NCBI RefSeq assembly: GCF_018371055.1
Contig: NZ_JAGYZD010000024.1
Coordinates: 1-13,037 of the forward strand
Direction of reading: 5' to 3'
Origin: Finegoldia magna
GTDB lineage: Bacteria; Bacillota; Clostridia; Tissierellales; Peptoniphilaceae
DNA: 13,037 bases
Position numbers and translations under genes: made by a program. The stretch's first letter is position 1; every line of letters starts with the position of its first letter. This document shows, piece by piece, positions 1-5,779 of the stretch. The notes under the pieces are model-generated. The model ran no database searches. It saw only the letters and a program-made list of their open reading frames with translations, and was not told the DNA's origin.

Positions 1-35
1 TTTACTTTATTTAATTTATTAAGGTTCTATAGTTT

Positions 36-52
36 GTTGTCTTAATGACAAC
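36..52 (-). repeat. Small hairpin in the leader of the off-window gene
   Basis: GTTGTC and GACAAC form a perfect 6-bp stem with a 5-nt loop. It lies about 25 nt downstream of the start expected from the promoter at 82-110. No U-run follows on either strand, so it does not look like a terminator. It could stabilise the 5' end of the leader or be chance. Confidence 0.35.
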
Positions 53-78
53 TTTCTTCGCACTTTCGTAACGACTTT

Positions 79-97
79 GTTAGTATATCATACTAAC
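79..97. promoter_or_regulatory. Palindromic operator, FapR-box-like
   Basis: The core at 80-96 reads TTAGTA-N5-TACTAA, and one further pair (G79/C97) extends the symmetry. The two central flanking bases also match, giving 8-bp arms around 3 nt when counted from 79. It overlaps the -10 box of the promoter at 82-110, a typical repressor position. Known: the FapR operator of Bacillus and Staphylococcus lipid genes is a 17-bp palindrome with TTAGTA and TACTAA half-sites and a 5-nt centre. Inferred: this is a FapR site controlling a lipid-synthesis gene just off the left edge. Another palindrome-binding repressor is possible. Confidence 0.55.
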
Positions 98-110
98 TTT
101 TCTTTGTCAA
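82..110 (-). promoter_or_regulatory. Strong leftward promoter (TTGACA-N17-TATACT)
   Basis: Minus-strand -35 TTGACA (105-110), a 17-nt spacer and -10 TATACT (82-87), preceded by TG for an extended -10. Transcription would start near base 75 and leave the window to the left. A perfect inverted repeat (79-97) covers the -10, so this promoter is probably repressed by a DNA-binding protein. Confidence 0.75.
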
Positions 111-165
111 CACTTTTTTTTGAAATGTTTTTCAATCAAAATGTGTTTTCTTGAAATGTTACTTT

Positions 166-186
166 AGTGAACTATTATAGTTTACT
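166..186. repeat. 21-bp imperfect inverted repeat around a TATAAT
   Basis: Two 10-nt arms (166-175 and 177-186) match at 9 of 10 positions around one central base. The minus strand reads TATAAT across the centre. Its position over a possible -10 suggests an operator, but the protein that would bind it is not recognisable. No U-run follows, so it is not a terminator. Confidence 0.4.
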
Positions 187-207
187 ATCATCATTTCATT
201 TTGTCAA
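179..207 (-). promoter_or_regulatory. Possible leftward promoter (TTGACA-N17-TAAACT)
   Basis: A perfect -35 TTGACA (202-207) is followed after 17 nt by TAAACT (179-184), a 4-of-6 match. A perfect TATAAT lies at 174-179 but is 22 nt from this -35. The -10 overlaps an inverted repeat (166-186). This is weaker than the flanking two promoters. Confidence 0.35.
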
Positions 208-268
208 GTGTTTTGTAAAACTTTTTTTATTTCCGTTTTACATGCATTACTTTCTTTTGAGTAATTTA

Positions 269-294
269 AAAAGCACTTAACTCAAAGTGCTTTT
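269..294 (-). terminator. Terminator of the M18 aminopeptidase operon
   Basis: AAAAGCACTT (269-278 on plus) pairs perfectly with 285-294 around a 6-nt loop. The A-run in one arm gives a U-run on the minus-strand transcript, and the structure would work in either direction. It lies about 55 nt beyond the stop codon of the aminopeptidase and closes that operon. Confidence 0.75.
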
Positions 295-296
295 AT

Positions 297-325
297 ATAA
301 TATCAATATAAAAGCTAATTGTCAA
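297..325 (-). promoter_or_regulatory. Leftward promoter nested between gene stop and terminator
   Basis: Minus-strand TTGACA (320-325), 17-nt spacer, TATTAT (297-302) with an upstream TG. Transcription would start near base 290, inside the first arm of the hairpin at 269-294. RNA from this promoter therefore lacks most of that arm and should escape the terminator, while read-through from the upstream gene should be stopped. Confidence 0.6.
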
Positions 326-348
326 GTGCTTTATAAGTTTACTTTATA

Positions 349-1734
349 TTATTTTAAGAATGCGTGGTATGCTTTGCTTGTCATGTAGCAGTCAGCTTTT
401 GATAATAATTCTACTGGCGCATGCATTGATAGCATTGCTGTTCCGATATCTACAACTTCTGCTCCTTGATTTGCAAGTATGAAGGCTATTGTTCCTCCAC
501 CACCTTGGTCTATTTTACCAAGTTCAGTTGTTTGCCACATTACTTTTTCTTCTTTGAATAGTTGTCTTAATTCGTTTAAGAATTCTGGGTTTGCATCATT
601 TGAACTGAATTTTCCACCGTGTCCTGTGAATTTTGCTAATGAAATTCCACATCCGCTTAATGCTGTGTTAGAATCTTCTGTTGCATCAGCATACAATGGA
701 TCGATAGCTGCAGTAACGTCTGCTGATAATACTTTTGAATTAGCCATGATTCTTCTCATTGTTAAATCACTGTAATTTTCATCTTGATTATTAGCTATTT
801 CTGCAATCATATTTCCCATGTATGGTGCGTTCATTGATGTATTACCAACTGAACCTATTTCTTCTTTATCTACGAATAAAGCTACTGCTGTTCTCTTAGG
901 ATTTGCAACTTTAAGAATTGCTTCTAATGTTGCATAAGCACAAACTCTGTCGTCGTGACCGTGAGATGCAATCATTGCTCCGTCAAATCCAACGTCTCTT
1001 GCTTTAGTAGCTGGTACAATTTCTAATTCTGCTACTTGGAAATCAGATTCTGTTATTCCATATTTTTCGTTCAAATATTTTAATATGCATTTTTTGATTG
1101 GGTTTTCTTTTTCATCTTTGAAATTATAGCTATCATGACCAGCTATTATGGCTAATTTTTCACCTTCTATTGCTGCTCCCAATGTTTTTGAGTTCAAATC
1201 TTTAGACAAGTGAGCTAATAATTCAGTGATGTAGAATACTGGTTCGTCTTCTTTTTCACCGATTTTGATTTCAACTTTTTTGCCTTCATTTGTGAAGATT
1301 ACTCCGTGCATTGCCAATGGGATTGTAGTCCATTGATGTTTTTTGATTCCACCATAGTAATGTGTCTTCATCATTAAGATGTTTTTATCTTCCGAAAACG
1401 GTACGGCCCTAACATCTAATCTTGGACAATCTAAGTGTGAACCAACTATGTTAAGTCCTTCGTTTATATCATCACCAATAACAACTAACACGCATGATTT
1501 GTCCTTATTGTTAATATAAATTTTGTCGCCTTTTTTGATTTGTCCTTTTAAAGCTTCATTCAATTCAACAAATCCATGTTCTTTTGCTTGATTAACTATA
1601 AATTCTGTAGCTTCTCTTTCAGTTTTGCAACTATCTAAGAAGTTTTTGTATCTTTCACCATAAGCGTAGATTTCTTCGTGTTCTTTTTCATCTACAACAT
1701 CCCAGATACTTTTCTTTTCGTAATTCAATTCCAT
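349..1734 (-). CDS. M18-family zinc aminopeptidase
   Basis: A cytosolic metallo-aminopeptidase that removes N-terminal residues from peptides (aspartyl aminopeptidase / aminopeptidase I family), with a two-zinc active site and usually a dodecameric assembly. The family motifs are present in order: SHLDCPRLD (zinc ligand H100), SHGHDDR around 257-263 (bridging aspartate), DKEEIGS at 289-295 (catalytic and metal-binding glutamates), SAD at 337-339, the TGHGGKFSSNDANPE segment, and SMHAP with H438. At 461 aa it is full length. ATG 1734 is preceded by GGAGTGA, which overlaps the murI stop codon, so translation is probably coupled. It is the last gene of the glutaredoxin-ispE-murI operon and is followed by a hairpin terminator. 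The substrate preference cannot be read from the sequence. No signal peptide is seen. Confidence 0.95.
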   Translation of the reverse strand: MELNYEKKSIWDVVDEKEHEEIYAYGERYKNFLDSCKTEREATEFIVNQAKEHGFVELNEALKGQIKKGDKIYINNKDKSCVLVVIGDDINEGLNIVGSHLDCPRLDVRAVPFSEDKNILMMKTHYYGGIKKHQWTTIPLAMHGVIFTNEGKKVEIKIGEKEDEPVFYITELLAHLSKDLNSKTLGAAIEGEKLAIIAGHDSYNFKDEKENPIKKCILKYLNEKYGITESDFQVAELEIVPATKARDVGFDGAMIASHGHDDRVCAYATLEAILKVANPKRTAVALFVDKEEIGSVGNTSMNAPYMGNMIAEIANNQDENYSDLTMRRIMANSKVLSADVTAAIDPLYADATEDSNTALSGCGISLAKFTGHGGKFSSNDANPEFLNELRQLFKEEKVMWQTTELGKIDQGGGGTIAFILANQGAEVVDIGTAMLSMHAPVELLSKADCYMTSKAYHAFLK

Positions 1735-1738
1735 AAAA

Positions 1739-2524
1739 TCACTCCATTTCTGTAACTTTTTCTATAGGTTCTCCTATAATTTTAGATCCATTGATTTTAA
1801 AATCAGATGGATTTTTTGTGACAAAATATTTTGTATCACATTTATTTTGATAGCTCCCACAAATCTCGTATACATCTTCACTTAGAGAATCTGCAGGATC
1901 TACAAATTTAATATTTTCTCCTGTATATTGTTTAAGGTATTCAATTAGAACGGGATAATGTGTGCATCCCAAAATTATCGTGTCTGCTCCAAAATCTACG
2001 ATAGGTTTCAGATATTCTTCTACCTTTTCTACAATCTTATCCTTATCTTTGCAGTCTTCTTCTACAAAACTTACAAAATCAAAACATGCAGACTGACAAA
2101 CTTCAACGCCTTGTTGTTCTAATAATTTTTTATATAAACCATTGTCCACCGTGGCTTTTGTCGCTATTACTCCAACTTTTTTATTAAAAGTAGTTTTAAC
2201 GGCTGACTTCACACCGTATTCAACAACTCCAATTATATCAAAGTTTGCAATTGATTTCATATAGTCCAACGCAATTGATGTCAACGTATTACAAGCAACT
2301 ACAAGTAAATCTATCTGTTGCTCATTGAAAAACCTCACAATATTTTCAGAAATCTCAAGCATTTGGTCTCTGGTTTTAGAACCATAAGGAACATTTGCAC
2401 TGTCAGCAAAATAAATATACTCCTTGTCGGGCATTAGCTTCTTAACTTTTTTGAATACTGTAAGCCCACCCAAACCAGAATCCACGAATCCTATTTTGTT
2501 ATAAGGTTTTTGTTTTAAATACAT
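1739..2524 (-). CDS. murI: Glutamate racemase
   Basis: Interconverts L- and D-glutamate without a cofactor, supplying D-Glu for the peptidoglycan stem peptide; cytosolic. The protein is 261 aa, normal for the family. Visible signatures are FVDSGLGGLT with D15 and S16, PYGS near 46-49, ACNTLT with the first catalytic cysteine C78, and LGCTHYP with the second, C187, followed by T188 and H189. The ATG at 2524 lies inside the 3' end of ispE (26-nt overlap), with AAAGGA about 11 nt upstream. Only 4 nt separate its stop from the next gene. The context (ispE upstream, peptidase downstream) fits a cell-envelope precursor operon. The N-terminus carries about ten residues before the first strand, slightly longer than in many homologues. 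Confidence 0.96.
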   Translation of the reverse strand: MYLKQKPYNKIGFVDSGLGGLTVFKKVKKLMPDKEYIYFADSANVPYGSKTRDQMLEISENIVRFFNEQQIDLLVVACNTLTSIALDYMKSIANFDIIGVVEYGVKSAVKTTFNKKVGVIATKATVDNGLYKKLLEQQGVEVCQSACFDFVSFVEEDCKDKDKIVEKVEEYLKPIVDFGADTIILGCTHYPVLIEYLKQYTGENIKFVDPADSLSEDVYEICGSYQNKCDTKYFVTKNPSDFKINGSKIIGEPIEKVTEME

Positions 2525-3332
2525 ACTTATATTTGTCCTTTAATTTATTGTAGCAATTTTCATAGTCTTGTGTGTTTTTGAAAATACCAAAAACAGTCGG
2601 TCCCGAACCACTCATCAAAGACAAGTCCGCTCCCAAATCATTCAACTGGTCTTTTATAACAGAGATTTCTTCAACTAGCTTTTCTGATACACTTTCCATC
2701 GTGTTGAATGCTACCTTAAAAAAAGTTTCATAATCACGACTATCAATAGCAACGGAAACTTTACCCAATCCACCATTTGACTCTTTCAAATTATCATACA
2801 CATCTTTTGAAGATATGCTCATTCCATTATTTACAATTATTATGTTTTTATTAGAAAAATCAGACAATCTGACAAACTCGTTTCCTATCCCTGTTGCTCT
2901 GACACATTTTTTGTTCGTAAAATAAAAAGTGTCCGCTCCTGTCAATCTACAGATTTCTTTGATTTCTTGATCAGAAAGATTAAGTGACAAATCATCATTC
3001 ACATACATCAAAAACTCACATGCATTTGAACTTCCTCCAGCAAGTCCTGCTGATATGGGGATTTGTTTGTCTACAAATACATCATAACCACAGTTAATGT
3101 CCCTGAACTTTTTTAAATTCTCAAATATTTTAAATATCAAATTAGTTTTATCAGTTGGAAAATCCGGATTATTAGAGCTTAAATTCAATTCGTAAGTACT
3201 GTTACGATTTATATCCATAATATCGTAAAGACCAATCAGATTCATAATCGTATCGATATTATGATATCCATCTTCCCTTAAACCAAGAACATCTAATGAA
3301 AGATTTATCTTGGCATAACTATTAATCTTCAT
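2499..3332 (-). CDS. ispE: 4-diphosphocytidyl-2-C-methyl-D-erythritol kinase
   Basis: GHMP-family kinase that phosphorylates CDP-methylerythritol with ATP in the non-mevalonate (MEP) route to isoprenoids. Signatures are YAKINLSLDV at the N-terminus with the catalytic lysine K8, the ATP-binding loop PISAGLAGGSSNA at 92-104, GAD with the probable catalytic D134, and the C-terminal GHMP motif MSGSGPTVFG. The reading frame is open from a TTG at 3335, but I chose the ATG at 3332 (277 aa), which begins MKINSYAKIN as homologues do. It overlaps the glutaredoxin gene by 11 nt and murI by 26 nt. Odd: the segment usually written GADVPFF reads GADTFYF here, so the conserved proline after the catalytic aspartate is missing. 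In Bacillus ispE also sits close to veg, as here. Confidence 0.95.
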   Translation of the reverse strand: MKINSYAKINLSLDVLGLREDGYHNIDTIMNLIGLYDIMDINRNSTYELNLSSNNPDFPTDKTNLIFKIFENLKKFRDINCGYDVFVDKQIPISAGLAGGSSNACEFLMYVNDDLSLNLSDQEIKEICRLTGADTFYFTNKKCVRATGIGNEFVRLSDFSNKNIIIVNNGMSISSKDVYDNLKESNGGLGKVSVAIDSRDYETFFKVAFNTMESVSEKLVEEISVIKDQLNDLGADLSLMSGSGPTVFGIFKNTQDYENCYNKLKDKYKYVFKTKTL

Positions 3333-3588
3333 CAAACACTCTTAAATCTTCTAATTTTTCAAAAAATACTATCTTTTCTCCATCAGTTATCATAGGAACA
3401 CCAACCTTGTTGTCTTTGACAATTGATTCAAATTCTTTTCTATTATCTCTATAAGTAAAAAATTCTTTGAGATTTTTCATAGAATCTGTAATATTGATTT
3501 CTTCATAATCAATATCGGCACTTTTTAAAATTTCGATTGCATCTACGCAATCTGGGCATTTTTCTGACATATATAATTTTAACTTCAT
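3322..3588 (-). CDS. Glutaredoxin-like thiol-disulfide protein (CPDC)
   Basis: A small thioredoxin-fold protein of 88 aa. The redox motif CPDC is at residues 11-14 after the first strand, and the cis-proline loop GVPMI is at 63-67, followed by a short strand and final helix. This is the glutaredoxin / NrdH-like layout, with an insertion of charged residues in the middle (about 36-58) compared with the 76-aa paralogue at 5780-6010. It probably reduces disulfides in cytosolic partners; the partner is unknown. It is the first gene of the operon, with its own consensus promoter and an AGAGGTG ribosome-binding site 4 to 5 nt before ATG 3588. Its stop overlaps the ispE start. No evidence ties its redox role to ispE or murI beyond co-transcription. 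Confidence 0.85.
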   Translation of the reverse strand: MKLKLYMSEKCPDCVDAIEILKSADIDYEEINITDSMKNLKEFFTYRDNRKEFESIVKDNKVGVPMITDGEKIVFFEKLEDLRVFDED

Positions 3589-3607
3589 AATACACCTCTA
3601 TTAATAA

Positions 3608-3636
3608 ATTATACTATTGTTTAAATGTTAAATCAA
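3608..3636 (-). promoter_or_regulatory. Promoter of the glutaredoxin-ispE-murI-aminopeptidase operon
   Basis: Minus-strand -35 TTGATT (3631-3636), 17-nt spacer, perfect -10 TATAAT (3608-3613). It begins only 4 nt beyond the veg terminator and about 20 nt before the first gene's start codon, so the leader is very short. Confidence 0.75.
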
Positions 3637-3640
3637 ACTA

Positions 3641-3666
3641 AAAAAACGACCTTTCGGTCGTTTTTT
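3641..3666 (-). terminator. Terminator of veg
   Basis: ACGACC and GGTCGT pair around a TTTC loop, flanked by A6 and T6, giving a strong rho-independent hairpin usable in both directions. It overlaps the last bases of the veg stop codon, so veg transcripts end directly after the gene, and it insulates veg from the downstream operon. Confidence 0.92.
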
Positions 3667-3904
3667 AACATAATTCTAACTTTACTGTTGATGTAAGTAT
3701 ATCTGAGTAAGTATATGATATTGTTCTTTCTGAATCATATTCGTTAGTTATTTTTATTGTAAATAAACTTGGGAACACTTGGCTGATAGTTCCTTTGTTA
3801 GTTACAATTTTATTTCGTCCTTTATCTGCCTCGACAATAACATCTTTTCCAATATTACTTCGCACCTGACTTCTAATCATGTTCAAATCGTTAATTTCCT
3901 TCAC
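3665..3904 (-). CDS. veg: Veg family protein
   Basis: Small cytosolic protein of the Veg family; in Bacillus subtilis Veg is abundant and reported to stimulate biofilm matrix expression, but its biochemical role is unsettled. This copy is 79 aa, against about 86 in Bacillus. It keeps the basic N-terminal segment, the GK-D central strand, the PSLFTI core and the C-terminal SYTYSDILTSTVKL block that resembles the Bacillus sequence. The start is GTG at 3904, supported by AGGAGG six nucleotides upstream; the first ATG is eight codons later and would remove conserved sequence. As in Bacillus, it lies upstream of ispE, here with one glutaredoxin gene between. Two tandem consensus promoters and an immediate terminator suggest high-level, monocistronic expression. 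Confidence 0.88.
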   Translation of the reverse strand: MKEINDLNMIRSQVRSNIGKDVIVEADKGRNKIVTNKGTISQVFPSLFTIKITNEYDSERTISYTYSDILTSTVKLELC

Positions 3905-3936
3905 GTTATTCCTCCTAACAGATCGTCGTTAGTAGT

Positions 3937-3965
3937 ATTATATCACTCTATCACTCTAAAGTCAA
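3937..3965 (-). promoter_or_regulatory. Proximal veg promoter (TTGACT-N17-TATAAT)
   Basis: -35 TTGACT (3960-3965), 17-nt spacer, -10 TATAAT (3937-3942) with an extended TG. The spacer contains a tandem AGAGTGAT direct repeat, unusual in this AT-rich DNA. Confidence 0.8.
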
Positions 3966-3977
3966 ATTAAATAAAAT

Positions 3978-4006
3978 ATTTTACAGTAATATTAAAAATA
4001 TGTCAA
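3978..4006 (-). promoter_or_regulatory. Distal veg promoter (TTGACA-N17-TAAAAT)
   Basis: -35 TTGACA (4001-4006), 17-nt spacer, -10 TAAAAT (3978-3983). It lies 41 bp upstream of the proximal promoter in the same direction. The gap between mgtE and veg shows no hairpin terminator, so some mgtE read-through into veg is also possible. Confidence 0.65.
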
Positions 4007-4029
4007 TAGTTTTTGTTAATTTTTTCTAG

Positions 4030-5397
4030 TTAGATTCCCAAAGCAATATGTGCCATTTCAAAATAAATCAACAAACTCAACGCGTCGACAATTGTAGTAA
4101 TCAATGGTCCCGCCATGATCGCTGGATCTAATTTTAATTTTTTAGCAATAATCGGCAACATTCCACCGATTAATTTCGCAGTCACGATTGTAAATATCAA
4201 AGTCAAAGATACAACCAATCCGATAGGAACTGAAACTTTATCTACAACCATAGTTTTTATGAAACAAACGACACTCATAACAACTGAAACTATAAGCGCT
4301 ACTCTAAATTCTTTAAAAAATACTTTTAGCCAATCTTTTGTGCTGATTTCTCCAGTAGCAAGTCCACGTATAATAAGTGTTGATGATTGCGATCCAGAGT
4401 TTCCGCCCGTATCCATTATCATCGGGATAAATGCTGTAAGTATTATCGCTTGTCCCAATAATGATTCATAGTGAGTCATTATTGAACCTGTAAATGTAGC
4501 TGAAATCATCAGTATCAAAAGCCAAGCAATACGCTTTTTCGCCAAATTGAACACGCTTTGATCCAAATAGTCGTCTTCGTCTGGACTCATACCTGCCATG
4601 ATTTGGAAGTCTTCTGTGGCCTCTTGTTCCATGACTTCCATGATATCGTCAACTGTTATAATACCAGTAAGTCTTTTTTCGTTATCTACTACAGGAAGTA
4701 CAACGAATCCGTATTTTTTGAATACATCAGCTACTGTTTCTTGGTCATCATCAGTGTGAACATAAATAACATCTTCGTCCATCAAATCTTCTATCAACGT
4801 TTCTGGTTCATTAGTTACGATTGTTCTCAAAGAAACAAAACCAAGAAGTGTTTTCTTTTCGTTTGTTACAAAACATGTATAGACGGTCTGCTTGTCCACC
4901 CCTGTTTTCTTAATGACTTCAAGAGCTTTCCTTACAGTATAATAAGACCTCAATTCAATATATTCTATTGTCATCAAAGATCCCGCTGAATCTTCTGGAT
5001 AATTTAAGAATTGATTAATCAAATTTCTTTCGCTTTTGTCGGTATGTCTTAGAACTTTTTTCACAATTCCCGCTGGCATTTCTTCGATTAAATCAATCAT
5101 ATCGTCAAAATATAGTTCGTCTACTATGAATTTAACTTCTTTATCACTGAACGCTTCCAAAAGCCTTGTTCGATGATCCTTTTCCATATGAGAAAACACA
5201 TCGATACAATCATCTTTGTTCAATAACCTGAACACAAGCATTGCACTTTTTAAATCCAATGATTCAATATAATCTGTAATATCTACCGGGTTGTATTTTT
5301 GAATTTGATTTTTTAATTTTAAATAGTCTTTGTCTTCTAGATATTTGTTTAGTAAATCCATATCTATTTCATGACGTTCAAATTTTTCATCCATCAT
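4030..5397 (-). CDS. mgtE: Magnesium channel/transporter MgtE
   Basis: Dimeric inner-membrane Mg2+ channel closed by Mg2+ binding to its cytosolic domains. From the chosen start (455 aa) the order is: helical N domain (about 1-130), paired CBS domains (about 135-255), a connecting helix with acidic PDEDDY, then five membrane segments (about 290-450). The family hallmark PMIMDTGGNSGSQSS follows TM2, and D438 in the last segment, within TTIVDALSLL, matches the pore aspartate. The frame extends four codons to a GTG at 5409, but an AGGTGG Shine-Dalgarno 8 nt upstream supports the ATG at 5397. It is divergent from the DUF1858 gene. The short 5' region leaves no room for an M-box riboswitch, so control is probably by channel gating. 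Confidence 0.95.
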   Translation of the reverse strand: MMDEKFERHEIDMDLLNKYLEDKDYLKLKNQIQKYNPVDITDYIESLDLKSAMLVFRLLNKDDCIDVFSHMEKDHRTRLLEAFSDKEVKFIVDELYFDDMIDLIEEMPAGIVKKVLRHTDKSERNLINQFLNYPEDSAGSLMTIEYIELRSYYTVRKALEVIKKTGVDKQTVYTCFVTNEKKTLLGFVSLRTIVTNEPETLIEDLMDEDVIYVHTDDDQETVADVFKKYGFVVLPVVDNEKRLTGIITVDDIMEVMEQEATEDFQIMAGMSPDEDDYLDQSVFNLAKKRIAWLLILMISATFTGSIMTHYESLLGQAIILTAFIPMIMDTGGNSGSQSSTLIIRGLATGEISTKDWLKVFFKEFRVALIVSVVMSVVCFIKTMVVDKVSVPIGLVVSLTLIFTIVTAKLIGGMLPIIAKKLKLDPAIMAGPLITTIVDALSLLIYFEMAHIALGI

Positions 5398-5431
5398 ATT
5401 CCTCACCACCTATATTTCTATTTCATATTAA

Positions 5432-5437
5432 ATTATA
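5432..5437 (-). promoter_or_regulatory. mgtE -10 box (extended)
   Basis: Minus-strand TATAAT with TG one base upstream, about 35 nt before ATG 5397. No good -35 is found at 16-18 nt, so this would rely on the extended -10. It lies 24 bp from the divergent promoter's -35, so polymerase binding at one may affect the other. Confidence 0.5.
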
Positions 5438-5460
5438 ACATAGATACGAAATATTTTTAC

Positions 5461-5489
5461 TTGAATCAACTTAAAGCTTATATTATAAT
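5461..5489 (+). promoter_or_regulatory. Promoter of the DUF1858 gene
   Basis: -35 TTGAAT (5461-5466), 17-nt spacer, -10 TATAAT (5484-5489). This is the only promoter in the window reading right; it serves the single plus-strand gene 30 bp downstream. Confidence 0.75.
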
Positions 5490-5518
5490 AAGAATATAAA
5501 TGATGAAAGGGTGATTTT

Positions 5519-5707
5519 ATGGAAATTACTAAAGATATGTTAATTGGGGATATTATTAGAAACAATCCAGATTCTGTAGAAGTTTTATTCAGAAACGGAT
5601 TATCTTGTATAGGTTGTCCAGCCAGCCAAATGGAAAGCTTAGAAGAAGCTTGTATGGTTCACGGACTAGATGTAAACTATCTATTAGAACAATTAAACCA
5701 AAACTAA
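5519..5707 (+). CDS. DUF1858 CxxC redox-type small protein
   Basis: A 62-aa cytosolic protein of the DUF1858 / hybrid-cluster-associated redox disulfide type. It shows the usual short helical domain: an initial ITKDM-IGDII helix, a PDSVEVLFRNGL helix, then C30-I-G-C33 before a proline and two further helices. Such domains are found alone or fused near hybrid cluster protein and other redox proteins in anaerobes; the exact reaction is not established. The two cysteines could form a disulfide or help bind a metal or cluster. The ATG is preceded by AAAGGGTGA. It is the only rightward gene, with its own promoter and terminator, and it converges on a glutaredoxin gene. No hybrid cluster gene is in the window. 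Confidence 0.85.
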   Translation: MEITKDMLIGDIIRNNPDSVEVLFRNGLSCIGCPASQMESLEEACMVHGLDVNYLLEQLNQN

Positions 5708-5713
5708 TATTTT

Positions 5714-5737
5714 ACCCGCTAATTAAAGCGGGTTTTT
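5714..5737 (+). terminator. Terminator of the DUF1858 gene
   Basis: ACCCGCT (5714-5720) pairs with AGCGGGT (5727-5733) around AATTAA and is followed by a T-run. The stop codon is only 6 bp upstream. Confidence 0.9.
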
Positions 5738-5741
5738 ACAT

Positions 5742-5775
5742 AAAAAAACTACCTGTCGATTGACAAGTAGTTTTT
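5742..5775 (-). terminator. Terminator of the metG operon / glutaredoxin gene
   Basis: On the minus strand CTACTTGTC pairs with GACAGGTAG around a 4-nt loop, flanked by A5 and a U7 run. One pair is G-U on the minus transcript but would be an A-C mismatch on the plus transcript, so the hairpin favours the leftward direction. Confidence 0.85.
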
Positions 5776-5779
5776 GTTT

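Larger units (their letters stand above)
1..348. other. Gene-free intergenic region with stacked leftward promoters
   Basis: No open reading frame with a ribosome-binding site is visible on either strand. The stretch is very AT-rich and holds a hairpin terminator, three TTGACA -35 boxes on the minus strand, two long inverted repeats and a small hairpin; each is listed separately. All promoter signals point left, so the region is best read as the upstream control region of a minus-strand gene starting beyond base 1. No start codon with a Shine-Dalgarno is seen in the last 75 bases, so that gene's 5' leader continues past the edge. Confidence 0.75.

Noticed and set aside
36..52. Hairpin as a terminator
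   Set aside because: There is no U-run on either side, and it lies downstream of a strong promoter in the same direction.
3905..4029. Terminator for mgtE
   Set aside because: No stable stem with a U-run is visible between the mgtE stop and the veg promoters; only AT-rich weak pairing around 3976-4002.
4558..4989. 143-codon plus-strand open frame opposite mgtE
   Set aside because: Antisense of the MgtE CBS domains; its cysteine- and phenylalanine-rich translation looks like a shadow and resembles no family.
5398..5518. M-box or other magnesium riboswitch before mgtE
   Set aside because: Only about 35 nt separate the likely -10 from the start codon, far shorter than an M-box, and no matching stems are seen.
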